The notes: generated by a model not told the origin, from the letters alone. Shown: positions 17,666-26,615, counted from the first letter of the stretch. The stretch: DNA of 64,000 nt from Nocardia sp. NBC_00403 (GCF_036046055.1 NZ_CP107939.1:4216001-4280000), one strand, 5' to 3'. Program-made: numbers and translations.

Positions 17666-18691
17666 TTGAGCACCACTAGACTGCCGGCAGAGCGGCTGGC
17701 GGCGGCACTGGAACCTGCTGTGCACCGGAACTTCCCGCTGTCCGGCGGCGCCCAGGTCCGCAATTTCCAACGCACCGATCGTGGATTCGCGACCGAGACC
17801 TACACGTTCGAGGTCGTGGACGAAAACGGGCCGCTGCCACTGGTTTTCCGGCGTCCACCGGAGATGGCGCTGTTTCCCGACTACGATCTGCTGCGGCAGG
17901 TGCTGGTCATGCAGCGGCTGGCCGACACCGATATCCCCGTCGCCACGCCGATCTGGCTGGACCGGGAAGGCAGCGATCTCGGCAGCCCGTACTTCGTGAT
18001 GAACCGGCTCACGGGCGAAGCGCCCAGCGACTTTCCCTCATATCATGTGGCGGGCAACTACTTCGAGGCCACGCCGGAGCAGCGTGAGCGCATGTGGTGG
18101 GGGTGTGTCGACACCATCGCCGATATCCACCGATTGGATTGGCGGGCACTGCGACTCGACTTTCTGGCGCTGCCACAGCACGGCAGCAGCCCGGTCGAGC
18201 AGATCGTCAACTACCTGGACTCGGCGCTGGGCTGGGCCACGACGGGCGATCAACCCGAGACCTATCGGCGGGCCATCGCCTATCTGCGGGCCAACCTCTA
18301 TGAGCCCGAGCACATCACGCTCTGCTGGGGTGATGCCCGCATGTCGAACATTCTGTACGACAAGGACTTCCGGGTCAGCGGCGTATTGGACTGGGAGATC
18401 GCCTACCTCGGCGATCACGAGGCCGACCTGGCCTGGCTGCTGTTCTTGGACTGGGCCAGCAGCGAATTCGAGGGTCGTGCGCCGCTGCCCGGCACACCGA
18501 CCCGCGAGGAGACCATCGCCTTCTACGAGAAGCGCACCGGGATGCCGGTCCACAATCTCCGGTACAACGAGATCCTGGCGGCCGTGCTGCTGTCGGTTCC
18601 CCTGCTGCGTATGGCCAATCGTATACAGCTACCGCCGGAGATGAACATCACCGGCTTCTGCACTACCCGCATCGAGCAGCTGCTGTCCTGA
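17666..18691 (+). CDS. Aminoglycoside-phosphotransferase-fold (ACAD10-like) kinase
   Basis: A 341-residue APH-fold protein. TTG start at 17666, with GGAGGG at 17652-17657 and only 2 bases after the previous stop. It carries the nucleotide-binding N-lobe, FVMNRLTGEAPSD at the hinge, the Brenner-type catalytic loop LCWGDARMSNIL (Asp and Asn present, the usual leading His replaced by Trp) and the metal-binding LDWEIAYLGDHEADLAWL. Members of this branch (ACAD10 N-terminal-like) are thought to phosphorylate hydroxy-acids or hydroxyacyl groups rather than antibiotics. Co-transcription with the CrtC-like gene suggests the two act on one hydrophobic substrate. Confidence 0.85.
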   Translation: MSTTRLPAERLAAALEPAVHRNFPLSGGAQVRNFQRTDRGFATETYTFEVVDENGPLPLVFRRPPEMALFPDYDLLRQVLVMQRLADTDIPVATPIWLDREGSDLGSPYFVMNRLTGEAPSDFPSYHVAGNYFEATPEQRERMWWGCVDTIADIHRLDWRALRLDFLALPQHGSSPVEQIVNYLDSALGWATTGDQPETYRRAIAYLRANLYEPEHITLCWGDARMSNILYDKDFRVSGVLDWEIAYLGDHEADLAWLLFLDWASSEFEGRAPLPGTPTREETIAFYEKRTGMPVHNLRYNEILAAVLLSVPLLRMANRIQLPPEMNITGFCTTRIEQLLS

Positions 18692-18866
18692 TCCGCGGAC
18701 CGACGTTCGTGGAGGAAGAAGTAGCCGACTCCGAAAGGCCTCCGCCCCGGGGCCGGCACCCGGGACGGAGTTCTTCTCTCGTGTGGTGACCAGGCGGTAT
18801 GAAGGACCCATGCAGAAGCATGCATCAGAGGAACATAATCGCTCACCGCATCCTCGGACTGCACCG

Positions 18867-20126
18867 ATGACAACCTCCCGGGTCGCCACCGGTAGGCGAA
18901 CCGCTCGGTACGATCCAGCGGTGCAATCCCATCCGAATGGCGACGTCGGCGCAGTGCTGCGTGCCGCCCGGCTCGCGGCCGGGGTCACCCTGGCCGGGAT
19001 GGCGGCACGCACCTGCTATTCCAAGCCGTATCTGGGTCAGCTGGAAACCGGGGTCCGCGCTGTCCGTGAAGAGCACGTCGCCGCCTATCAAACCGCTCTG
19101 GGTGTGCGTATCGGCGCGACCACCGCGGCGAGTGTGCTCGATGAGCTCGCCCCCCTGTTGCAGGCGGTGTTCGTCCATTCCGCAGACGATTCGCCTGCCC
19201 CCGACGATGCGGAGGCGCTCGTCCGGTGGGCCCGTGCGCACCAATGGGACGACGCGACCACTGCCCGCGAGGTCGTGACGGCCTGGTTGGCTCGCCACCG
19301 TGATCGCCTCGACACCGCGTCGGCGCGGGTCTATCTCGCCGCTGCCGAACTGGCCGATATCGCTTCCGCGATGGCCTGGGACGTCGAGGACATCGCCGCC
19401 GCACACCACTACGGAATCCTGGCCGCGCGCTGGGCGCACGCCGCGGGTGACGATGCCTTGGCGGCCGCTGTCCTGGCCTCGCTCGCCTACCAGTACTTGG
19501 ACCGCAACCGTGCGTCCGAGGCCCTGGAATTGACCCGGTTCGCGCAATACGCGGCACGGCACTCGCTGGGTCCGGCGTTGCACGCGGCGTTGGCTACCCG
19601 GGAGGCGTGGGCGCAGCTGATGTTGGGCGAGGAGAAGGTATTCCGGCGGCTGACCGCATTCGCCGAGGACTGCCGACAAGAACCGGATCCTATCGATGCG
19701 ATCCATCTCCCGGCCGGTCGCAGTCTGCGCGCCGCGGAGCTGGCGTGTCTGATCGGCCCTCGCCGTCGGGTGCCCGGTCCGGCCGACCTGCACCGGGTCG
19801 TCGGTGCGGGCTACCGTGGCCTCGACTGCGGTCGCCCACAGGTGCTGCGCCGGGCGCAGGACCACGTCGGTCGCTCGTTGCGCGCGTCGACATCTGGTCG
19901 TGACCAGGTGTTCGAGATGGTCACCCTGGCCAGGGTCCAACTGCTGCTCGATGAGCCCGAGCAGGCCGCAGGTCTGATCACCACGGCGGCGCCTCAGGCC
20001 GGGCGATGGGTGGCGGGTCGAATTGGTTCACGATTGCGCGACTTTCGTCATGAATCCACCCGGTTCGCCGCGGTTCCCGCGATCCGCGAAGCCAACGACG
20101 CGATCGGCGCGCTTATGCACCGATGA
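18867..20126 (+). CDS. XRE-family helix-turn-helix regulator with helical-repeat C-terminus
   Basis: About 419 residues from ATG 18867. GTG 18921 is another reasonable start, and the frame is open to 18783. The HTH is near the N-terminus (VLRAARLAAGVTLAGMAARTCYSKPYLGQLETG). The rest is alpha-helical and alanine-rich with TPR-like pairs, as in the Nocardia/Streptomyces XRE-TPR regulators that respond to small peptides or hormones. No adjacent partner is obvious. A GC-rich imperfect hairpin at about 18735-18775 separates it from the upstream gene. Confidence 0.75.
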   Translation: MTTSRVATGRRTARYDPAVQSHPNGDVGAVLRAARLAAGVTLAGMAARTCYSKPYLGQLETGVRAVREEHVAAYQTALGVRIGATTAASVLDELAPLLQAVFVHSADDSPAPDDAEALVRWARAHQWDDATTAREVVTAWLARHRDRLDTASARVYLAAAELADIASAMAWDVEDIAAAHHYGILAARWAHAAGDDALAAAVLASLAYQYLDRNRASEALELTRFAQYAARHSLGPALHAALATREAWAQLMLGEEKVFRRLTAFAEDCRQEPDPIDAIHLPAGRSLRAAELACLIGPRRRVPGPADLHRVVGAGYRGLDCGRPQVLRRAQDHVGRSLRASTSGRDQVFEMVTLARVQLLLDEPEQAAGLITTAAPQAGRWVAGRIGSRLRDFRHESTRFAAVPAIREANDAIGALMHR

Positions 20127-20230
20127 CGGCACTTATCTCCAGCTCACGGCAACTTAATAGCATTGACCAGCGTGTTTATGTCGAAGACATGTCATTGACG
20201 AGCTTTTACTGACTGCCGTGCTTTTGAAGG

Positions 20231-20482
20231 ATGCATGGCGGAAACGACGACGGCTTGCGGCGGTCCACGCAACGGCGTTCGTTGGTCTGGGGGGCGAGTG
20301 CGTCATCGCCAGTCGGTGCGCGAGTTTCCGGACAGCAGCTGCGGCGCAGCGCACTCACCCACGCCGCCGAGAACGGCGCGTCCACCCCGATGTTGATGAA
20401 GATGTCCGGGCACGTCTCGGTGCGCAGTGCGGATATGACTTATCCACTGGTCAGGGCAGTGGGTCGGTGGTACGTGGCATGA
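20231..20482 (+). pseudogene. Remnant of a tyrosine-recombinase integrase (C-terminal catalytic end)
   Basis: The frame contains QLRRSALTHAAENGASTP followed by MLMKMSGHVSVRS. This matches the end of phage/ICE-type tyrosine recombinases, where an Arg (LRRS) and a His (SGHxxx) belong to the catalytic set. The rest of the catalytic domain upstream is missing or scrambled, and the usual active-site Tyr after the SGH segment is not in a recognisable context (ADMTYPLV). The 20127-20230 stretch before it holds nothing further. It points to a past mobile-element insertion near the XRE and sigma-factor genes. Confidence 0.6.
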
Positions 20483-20494
20483 CTCGAAGGCGGT

Positions 20495-21511
20495 CTACTG
20501 TGCACTCGGGAGGGATTGCGGCAGGCCGAATATGGGGAGGACAGTGTTTTCGAAGCGGGTTATGGCGCTGATTCGGTCGCCGGTGAGGGTGAGGACGAAG
20601 AGGCCGGATCCGTGGATGCCGGTGGGGGTGTGTCGGTAGACCCCGAATGCCGGCTGACTGTTGGCTCGCGTCGGCACCAGTTCGGATCTCTGTGCCGAGC
20701 CGAAAATGAATGCGAAGAAGCGGGCCACGCTGTCTAGGCCCTGGTATTCCAGCGGCATCGGTGGCATCGACATGAAGACGTCGTCGGTCAACAGAGCCAC
20801 CAACGCGTCGATGTCGGCAGATTCGTAGGCGCTGACGAATTTCGCCACGATCGCGTCCTCGGCAGGTGAGTCGCTGGCAGGCGGCTGCTCTCGGGCAGTA
20901 GTCACCGGCAGTCGGCGCTGCATTCCTGCACGCGCGCGTTTGAGGGCGCTTTTGACCGATTCGACGGTCGTGTCCAGCATGTCGGCTACTTCGTTCGCGT
21001 GGAATCCGAGGACGTCGCGCAGGATGAGGACGGCGAGCTGGCGAGGCGGCAAGATCTGCAGGGCGGTCACAAAGGCCAGGGAAATGGATTCGGTTTGCTC
21101 GTAGCGCGCCTCCGGACCGAGCGGCACACTGATCGCACCGTCCAGAAGGGCGTCGGGATAGGGCTCTAGCCAGTGGATTTCGCCGAGTCGGGTGGGTTCC
21201 GGTGGTTCGATTCCCGGGATGTCCCACTGCTTTGCAGGACGTCGGCGAGCAGAGCGCAGCGCGTCGAGGCACCGGTTGGTGGCGATGCGATAGAGCCAGG
21301 TGCGAAGTGAGGCGCGCCCGTCGAATCGTTGCAGACCTCGCCAAGCGGCGAGCATCGTGTCCTGGAGAGCGTCCTCGGCATCCTGAAACGATCCGAGCAT
21401 CCGGTAGCAGTGCACCTGTAGCTCGCGACGGTGTGGCTCGGTCAGCGCTCGGAATGCCTCGCCGTCGCCGGTCTGCGCCCTCGACATCAGGTCCGTTCTC
21501 GCCAACTCCAC
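20495..21511 (-). CDS. SigG-like ECF RNA polymerase sigma factor with SnoaL-like C-terminal domain
   Basis: I start at GTG 21511 (MELARTDLMSRAQTGD) with GAGG 7 bases upstream; ATG 21544 is the longer option. Region 2 shows HCYRMLGSFQDAEDALQDTMLAAW, and region 4 shows LPPRQLAVLILRDVLGFHANEVADML plus TTVESVKSALKRAR. After a short linker the last about 120 residues form a SnoaL/NTF2-like domain (VAKFVSAYESADIDALVALL ... FENTVLPIFGLP). That extension is typical of SigG/TIGR02960 sigma factors, which lack a classical anti-sigma factor, so the domain may sense a ligand. It is divergent from a RibD-C gene at 21658. Confidence 0.88.
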   Translation of the reverse strand: MELARTDLMSRAQTGDGEAFRALTEPHRRELQVHCYRMLGSFQDAEDALQDTMLAAWRGLQRFDGRASLRTWLYRIATNRCLDALRSARRRPAKQWDIPGIEPPEPTRLGEIHWLEPYPDALLDGAISVPLGPEARYEQTESISLAFVTALQILPPRQLAVLILRDVLGFHANEVADMLDTTVESVKSALKRARAGMQRRLPVTTAREQPPASDSPAEDAIVAKFVSAYESADIDALVALLTDDVFMSMPPMPLEYQGLDSVARFFAFIFGSAQRSELVPTRANSQPAFGVYRHTPTGIHGSGLFVLTLTGDRISAITRFENTVLPIFGLPQSLPSAQ

Positions 21512-21657
21512 TCCCGCCACCTCATTCCTTGTGTGCAGTTCCATCCTGTATGGACGCCGGCCAAGGCGCGAACGGGGCGGTCGCGCAGCGCCTCCTTTTC
21601 CGATGCCGCGGCGTCTAGACCAGTGATAGCCGACAGCATTGTCAAAGGAGCACGGAA

Positions 21658-22257
21658 ATGGGAAAGATCATCATCAGCACAAATGTCACACTCGATGGCG
21701 TGGTCCAAGACCCGGACGGCGAGGAAGGCTTCGAGCGGGGCGGCTGGTTCCACCAGTACGTGGGGGCCAAGGATCTCGAAGACTGGGTCGCCCGCGAGAC
21801 GGAGGAAGCCCTCGGTGTCGATGCGCTACTGATGGGCAGGCAGACCAGTGAGTGGTTCGCGGACCGGATGACAGCGCGTAATGAAGCGGAAGGCCGCGTG
21901 AGCCCCGAGTGGGCGAACAGAGTGAGAAGCCTCCCCAAGTACGTCGTGTCCTCGACTCTGGAAGATCCGCGGTGGAGCAACGTCACGGTCCTGGGCGGCG
22001 ATGCGGTCAAGGAGATTTCGGAGCTGAAGCGGAAAGTGGACGGGGAAATCCTGGTCTACGCCAGCTATCAGCTCGTGCGCACACTGATAGAACAGAACCT
22101 GGCCGATGAACTGCGGTTGGTAGTTTTCCCGGTCGTGGTGGGAACCGGCCTGCGTCTGTTCGACGAGACCAGCGACAAGAAGCCGCTGCACCTGGTCAAC
22201 ACACGAAAGATCGGTGACGGCCTGGTGTTCTACACCTACGAATTCGTGCAAGGCTAA
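21658..22257 (+). CDS. Dihydrofolate-reductase/RibD-C-family protein
   Basis: A 199-residue protein. ATG 21658 has AAGGAG at 21645-21650. It has the family pattern: N-terminal MGKIIISTNVTLDGVVQDP, ALLMGRQTSEWF, KYVVSSTLEDPRW, the glycine-rich VLGGDAVKEISELK and the C-terminal LRLVVFPVVVGTGLRLFDE. These NADPH-binding proteins are related to riboflavin deaminase/reductase RibD but usually stand alone with no known substrate. It sits directly opposite the SigG-like gene and could be one of its targets. A strong hairpin follows the stop. Confidence 0.87.
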   Translation: MGKIIISTNVTLDGVVQDPDGEEGFERGGWFHQYVGAKDLEDWVARETEEALGVDALLMGRQTSEWFADRMTARNEAEGRVSPEWANRVRSLPKYVVSSTLEDPRWSNVTVLGGDAVKEISELKRKVDGEILVYASYQLVRTLIEQNLADELRLVVFPVVVGTGLRLFDETSDKKPLHLVNTRKIGDGLVFYTYEFVQG

Positions 22258-22261
22258 GGGC

Positions 22262-22297
22262 TTTGGGCCGCGGTCATCGCTGTGACCGCGGCCCAAA
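22262..22297. terminator. Bidirectional hairpin terminator between convergent genes
   Basis: Perfect 15-bp arms TTTGGGCCGCGGTCA (22262-22276) and its complement (22283-22297) with a 6-nt loop, 5 bases after the RibD-C stop and 30 bases from the end of the convergent hydrolase gene. Confidence 0.8.
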
Positions 22298-22326
22298 CCT
22301 GGCGACTGTCTCGCTGGGGGTTTCTG

Positions 22327-23094
22327 TCAGTCGCGTCCGGCTTGGATCAGGGTGTCGGCGAGTTCGGTGGGTTGGGTGGTCATCGCGTAGTGGGCGCCTG
22401 GTGTGTGGAGGATCCTGCACAGGGGGCCGAGCCGCTGTGCCCTTGTCTCCCAGCCGTATTCGCCCGGCGGAAGTGCGATGTCATTGACGGGGTTGACGTA
22501 GCTGGTCTTGAGTTTTCCGCTGCCGATCAGCTCGTAGAAGGTAGTGAGATCGAGCTTATCGGTGAAGTAGGCGACAGGAACGGGCGTCATCGCGGCGTGG
22601 AGAGTTTCCGCGTCGGCGAGCGGCATGTCGTTGCAGGCGCGTTCCCGTATCAGCTCGAACGGCAGCAGGAGTCCTTGGGCGGGATCCGCCATGGCGAAGA
22701 CAGCGCTCGTTTCGGGTGGGAACTCGTCGGCCAGCGAGTTTCCGCTCGACACTGTGAAGGAACTCAGGAACACCAGTCGTTTGATTCGATCGGGGTCCTG
22801 TTCGGCGGCTTTGGCGATGAAGCTGCCTGCGATCGAGTGGCCCACCAACACGACGTCGGACAGCGCGTGCTGCTGAAGGTATGCCACGAGTGAGGCGACT
22901 CCGTCGGCGTGGGTGAGGTTCAACGGCGCTCCCGGGCCGTGTCCGGCGAGGGTCGGGGTGTGCACCAAGTGTCCGAGGCGGCGCAGCTCGGACGCGACGT
23001 GATCCCAGGTGGCTCCGGTCTGAAAGGCTCCGTGCACCAGCACGAAAGTCAAGCTTTGTTGCGATGCCTCGGGCACAGTGTGTGATGTCGTCAT
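22327..23094 (-). CDS. Alpha/beta-fold hydrolase (hydroxynitrile-lyase/methylesterase-like)
   Basis: A 255-residue hydrolase starting at ATG 23094, with AAGGA upstream. It has the oxyanion loop FVLVHGAFQTGATW, nucleophile elbow VGHSIAGSF and catalytic His in TPGAHYAMTTQP near the C-terminus. The size and the HGAF...GHS pattern match the plant-MES/HNL-like branch common in actinobacteria, usually esterases of small substrates. No signal peptide. It begins a minus-strand region that also holds a RibD-C and a YCII gene, though the 129-base gap to the next gene suggests its own promoter. Confidence 0.85.
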   Translation of the reverse strand: MTTSHTVPEASQQSLTFVLVHGAFQTGATWDHVASELRRLGHLVHTPTLAGHGPGAPLNLTHADGVASLVAYLQQHALSDVVLVGHSIAGSFIAKAAEQDPDRIKRLVFLSSFTVSSGNSLADEFPPETSAVFAMADPAQGLLLPFELIRERACNDMPLADAETLHAAMTPVPVAYFTDKLDLTTFYELIGSGKLKTSYVNPVNDIALPPGEYGWETRAQRLGPLCRILHTPGAHYAMTTQPTELADTLIQAGRD

Positions 23095-23223
23095 TTGTTC
23101 CTTCGCTTGTCAGTGATGTCGGGTCAGCGACGTCGGGGTTGGTAGCCGAGTTGGCGATTCGGTAGGGCTTTGCGGTCGCGACCAACTCGGCGGGATTTCA
23201 GGCGGCACGGGCCGCGGATTCGA

Positions 23224-23769
23224 CTATTTGTCCACCTCGTAGGTCAGCTTGACTACCTTCGAGAACGCCTTGACGGCTGCGAGCCTCAATGTTGCGTGCT
23301 GGCCGGGGCGGAAGTAGAACTGCGCTCCGCTGCCTACAAGGAAGGGGTAGATCGCGAGGTCGATCGTGTCGATCAGCCGCTCGCGCAGCAGCGTCTCCCC
23401 GAGCAAGCCGTGCCCGAGAATCAGCAGGTTCCCGCCGTCCTGCTGTTTGAGCCGTGCGACTTCGGTGACGACGTCGCCTCCAATGATGGTCGTGTCGCCC
23501 CAGTCGGCCTTCTCCAGTGTGGAGCTGAACACGTACTTCGGGATCTCGTTGAGCCGGTCCGCCCACATCGGCTTGTGGGTCCCGCCGCTGTACAGTTCGG
23601 CGAACTGCTCGTAAATGTTGCGGCCGAACAGCAACGCGTCGCACGCCTGCAGCAGGCCAAGGCCATCGCGCAGGTAGGCCTCGTCCTGGTGCTCGCCCAC
23701 CCCCATCGCCACCGGATCTTCGGTGACGCCATCGGCCGAGACCAGCACATATTCGATCACCTTGCGCAT
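23224..23769 (-). CDS. Dihydrofolate-reductase/RibD-C-family protein (second copy in the region)
   Basis: A 181-residue protein with MRKVIEYVLVSADGVTEDP, ALLFGRNIYEQFAEL, KYVFSSTLEKADW, IIGGDVVTEVARLK and AIYPFLVGSGAQFYF. It is the same family as the 21658 product, and the block around KYV(V/F)SSTLE is closely shared, but the two are far from identical, so this is an old paralogue. It lies 73 bases downstream of the YCII gene on the same strand and is probably in its operon. Confidence 0.87.
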   Translation of the reverse strand: MRKVIEYVLVSADGVTEDPVAMGVGEHQDEAYLRDGLGLLQACDALLFGRNIYEQFAELYSGGTHKPMWADRLNEIPKYVFSSTLEKADWGDTTIIGGDVVTEVARLKQQDGGNLLILGHGLLGETLLRERLIDTIDLAIYPFLVGSGAQFYFRPGQHATLRLAAVKAFSKVVKLTYEVDK

Positions 23770-23842
23770 GGCGCCGCTTCCTCGTTGATCGAACCGCGCG
23801 ACCGGCTCCTGGCATCGGTGGTGGGTGTGCCGAGTTCGGCGC

Positions 23843-24145
23843 TCACGACCCGGCGACTTCCATCACGGGGCCGACCTCGACCCCGCCGCCCACCCGCAGC
23901 GCCGGGCAGTCCTTGGCCAGCGCCAGCGCGGAGTCCATGTCCTCGGCGGACACCACCGAGTAGCCGATCATCCGGGAGCCGCTGCCGCCGACCTCGCCGA
24001 GCAAGGCGTAATCGGTCACCGCGTGGCCGAGGTCCACCAGGGCCGAGCCCATCCCGCCGAACCATGCCTGCCACTCGGCCGGCGTCCCGGCGTTGGGCCT
24101 GTAGTCGGAGGGCACACGGTAGGAGAAAACGTAGTTGGCCATCAT
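23843..24145 (-). CDS. YCII-related (DGPF-type) small protein
   Basis: A 100-residue protein, ATG 24145 or the adjacent ATG 24142. It shows the ferredoxin-like YCII fold pattern: ANYVFSYRVPSDYRP, a W-x-x-W helix (AEWQAWFGGMGSALVDLG), SRMIGYSVVSAEDMDSALALAKDCP and a C-terminal VEVGPVMEV strand. YCII/DGPF proteins are commonly encoded beside ECF sigma factors in actinobacteria, which fits the SigG-like gene nearby. The biochemical role is unknown. A perfect 20-bp palindrome lies in its leader/promoter (24163-24182). Confidence 0.82.
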   Translation of the reverse strand: MMANYVFSYRVPSDYRPNAGTPAEWQAWFGGMGSALVDLGHAVTDYALLGEVGGSGSRMIGYSVVSAEDMDSALALAKDCPALRVGGGVEVGPVMEVAGS

Positions 24146-24162
24146 CTGTAGTCCTGTCCTGT

Positions 24163-24182
24163 ATCCGGGGCGCGCCCCGGAT
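24163..24182. promoter_or_regulatory. Perfect 20-bp palindrome upstream of the YCII gene
   Basis: ATCCGGGGCGCGCCCCGGAT is its own reverse complement with no spacer, 18 bases before the YCII start codon. It could be an operator or a very stable hairpin in the 5' leader. The rest of 24183-24468 (286 bases) shows no gene. Confidence 0.5.
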
Positions 24183-24468
24183 TGGGACTGCCTCCAAACA
24201 GGTAGACGCCGGTATGGCTACGAACGGGGCGCGCAGACACCGCCCAATCCGCGCGGGGCCGGCGGCGTCGGTACTTTCAGACGAGCCGAAAGCGCCCGGC
24301 GGAAAGCAGAAAAGCGAGGATGCACGCCGATGGAGATGTAGCACTGCTCGACGTGCAGCAGCCGATCCCTGGTATCCCGGGTCTGCAGATAACCGGTGCT
24401 ACGGACGGGGTCTGCAAAGGTCTGCTGTTCGGGCCGAATGGCCTCAATGCTCCGTAACGTAGACCCTC

Positions 24469-24828
24469 GTGATCAGACGGCCCATGCAGCTCGCGTTCCA
24501 ATCCGCGGCAGTCGCTGTGTTATCGGTGGTGACCCTGTCCGGCATTGTCGCGGGCGCGACACCAGGGGCCGGGTTGCCGCCGCTGGGATCGGACTTTATG
24601 TGGGGCGTGGCGTCGGCAGGATTTCAGAACGAGCGGCATGCCCTGGATAGCAACTGGAGTCGGTACGCGGCCAGTGGTGCCGTCGAGCCGTACGGCGATT
24701 CGGTCGACTTCTACTATCACTACCGCGAGGACATCGCGCTCGCCAGGTTTATCGGCTCAGCATCAAATGGGCGCGCATCCAGCCGCGACCATCTGGCTGA
24801 CGGTGGTTCCGGCCGTCTTCATCAGTAG
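24469..24828 (+). pseudogene. Truncated, frameshifted family-1 beta-glucosidase gene
   Basis: Opens like a secreted GH1 enzyme: a signal-peptide-like start, then LGSDFMWGVASAGFQNE, NWSRYAASG and DSVDFYYHYREDIALAR. Immediately after ALAR the frame is lost. The next GH1 block (VYRLSIKWARIQPRP) is found in a different frame at about 24749-24795, with several residues missing between and a stop right after it. Neither acid/base nor nucleophile Glu regions follow. The downstream 24829-25046 contains only a GC hairpin (about 24890-24910). The gene is therefore a remnant rather than a short enzyme. Confidence 0.75.
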
Positions 24829-25046
24829 GCTTCGGCGTCGGCCAGATCGGCCGTTGGCCCCAGAGCCATCGAGCTGGTCGCTCAGGAGTGGGGGGAACCT
24901 TCGGTCCCCCGAATCGGCCCGGCTGAGGTCGAGCCCTACGAGGGCGCAGCCCCGACGGCCGAGCCCTTATACCCGCGCATCCGGTGACGAGCGGGTCCTG
25001 CCATCGAAATCCAGTAGGAAGGTGCCCTCATAGGCGAGGGCGGAAT

Positions 25047-26615
25047 ATGAGATCACTCCCGGTTCGCCGCGTCAGGCGGCTCATTGCCCTAGTCGCTGCC
25101 GCGGCGCTGCTCCCGGTGGCCACCGGCGTGGCGCAACCGCCCGAAGGCAGTGCCGGTTCCATACAGGAAGTGCAAGGCATCGCGAACACCGCCGCCGGAC
25201 GTGCTGACTGTCGTGGCGACGCTATGCCCGAACCCGGCCTGCAAGGTGATGTTTCGGCGGCCGACCGCGACAGCGGTCGTAGCACTCAGGGGTACCGCTG
25301 CAACATCACGCGCGTGGGCGGGTACGCGGGACGTGGCGGCGGCATCACCTCCACGAGTTTCGATCACTGCGTCTACCTGGGCAGTTTCTTCCCCGGTAAT
25401 CTGCTCGGCCCGGCGACCGGAGTGCAGGTGATCGATGTTTCCGACCCGACGAACCCGGTACTGACGGCAACGCTGACCGAACCCGCGATGCTGGCCGGGA
25501 CCTGGGAGAGCCTCAAGGTCAACCCGGTCCGAAAACTGTTGGTGGGCACCGGAGCTCCGGCACTCACCGGCGCCGGCCTGATCTCGGTATACGACGTCTC
25601 CGACTGTGCGCACCCACGTCTGCTCAACCCCGGGCCGGGCACTGATCTGACCTTGCCCGTCCCGATTACCGCGCACGAGGGCGGGTTCTCTCCGGACGGC
25701 AACACGTACTGGGCATCGGGCGTCGTTCCCGGCATCGTCAGCGCCGTCGACCTGACCGACCCGGCCACCCCGCGTGTCATCTGGCAGGGCATGCCCGGCA
25801 CATCGATGCACGGGATGGGTTTACGTGCGGACGGCAATCGGCTGTATCTGGCGAACAATATGGGCGGACTGACCATCCTCGACACGAGCGCCGTACAGCG
25901 GCGCGATCCGGACCCGCAAGTTCCGGTGATTGCCGAGATGACATGGACCGACGGCTGGGCAACCCAGCAAGCGATCCCCGTCGAGTACGGCGGCAGGCCT
26001 TATCTTTTCGTCGCCGACGAAGCAGGCTCCGGCGGCGTCAAACTCATCGACATCTTCGACGACACCCAACCGCGGGTGGTGAACTCGATAAAACTCGAGA
26101 TCAACCTGTCCGAACACCGGGACAACGCCATCGCCTCCAGTATGGGCGGCTCCATATTCGCCTACGACGCACACTACTGCGCTGCCGATCGTCCCTCGAA
26201 TCCGACAGCACTCGCGTGCGGCTGGATCTCTTCCGGTATCCGGGTTTTCGACGTGCGCGATCCATTCCATGTCCGCGAGATCGCCTACTACAACCCGCCT
26301 GCCAAGACCGGGCACAACATCGAGCTGTGGAATTCGCCGCACGCACTCGCCTCGATCATCGGCGCTCCTGTGCTGAGCGCACCGTCTGTGATGCAGGCGC
26401 TGAATGACGGCATCTTCGATCCGGCCACCGCAATGAGTACCCGCACCGGCGATCTGGCGTTCGGCGACCTGTCCACCGACTGGTGCTTCTCCGCCCCCGA
26501 ATGGCACGGCACCCAGCTCTGGGCGGCTTGCGCCGACAACGGTTTCTCGACATTGCAACTCGCGCCCGAGGTGTATACCCCGCCTGCCGATCAGCGCTCG
26601 ACGGGCGGGGCATGA
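25047..26615 (+). CDS. Secreted LVIVD-repeat (beta-propeller-like) protein
   Basis: A 522-residue protein from ATG 25047 with GAGGG at 25036-25040. Signal peptide: basic RSLPVRRVRR, hydrophobic LIALVAAAALLPVATGVA. The mature part has at least six LVIVD-type blades: GVQVIDVSDPTNPV, LISVYDVSDCAHPR, VSAVDLTDPATPR, LTILDTSAVQRRDP, VKLIDIFDDTQPR and IRVFDVRDPFHVR. Such proteins are surface or periplasmic propellers of unknown ligand. Cysteines (GWISSGIRVF context; CAADR; ACADNG) suggest disulphides. Its stop overlaps the start of a DUF305 gene (ATGA), so the two are translated together and probably work together outside the membrane. Confidence 0.85.
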   Translation: MRSLPVRRVRRLIALVAAAALLPVATGVAQPPEGSAGSIQEVQGIANTAAGRADCRGDAMPEPGLQGDVSAADRDSGRSTQGYRCNITRVGGYAGRGGGITSTSFDHCVYLGSFFPGNLLGPATGVQVIDVSDPTNPVLTATLTEPAMLAGTWESLKVNPVRKLLVGTGAPALTGAGLISVYDVSDCAHPRLLNPGPGTDLTLPVPITAHEGGFSPDGNTYWASGVVPGIVSAVDLTDPATPRVIWQGMPGTSMHGMGLRADGNRLYLANNMGGLTILDTSAVQRRDPDPQVPVIAEMTWTDGWATQQAIPVEYGGRPYLFVADEAGSGGVKLIDIFDDTQPRVVNSIKLEINLSEHRDNAIASSMGGSIFAYDAHYCAADRPSNPTALACGWISSGIRVFDVRDPFHVREIAYYNPPAKTGHNIELWNSPHALASIIGAPVLSAPSVMQALNDGIFDPATAMSTRTGDLAFGDLSTDWCFSAPEWHGTQLWAACADNGFSTLQLAPEVYTPPADQRSTGGA

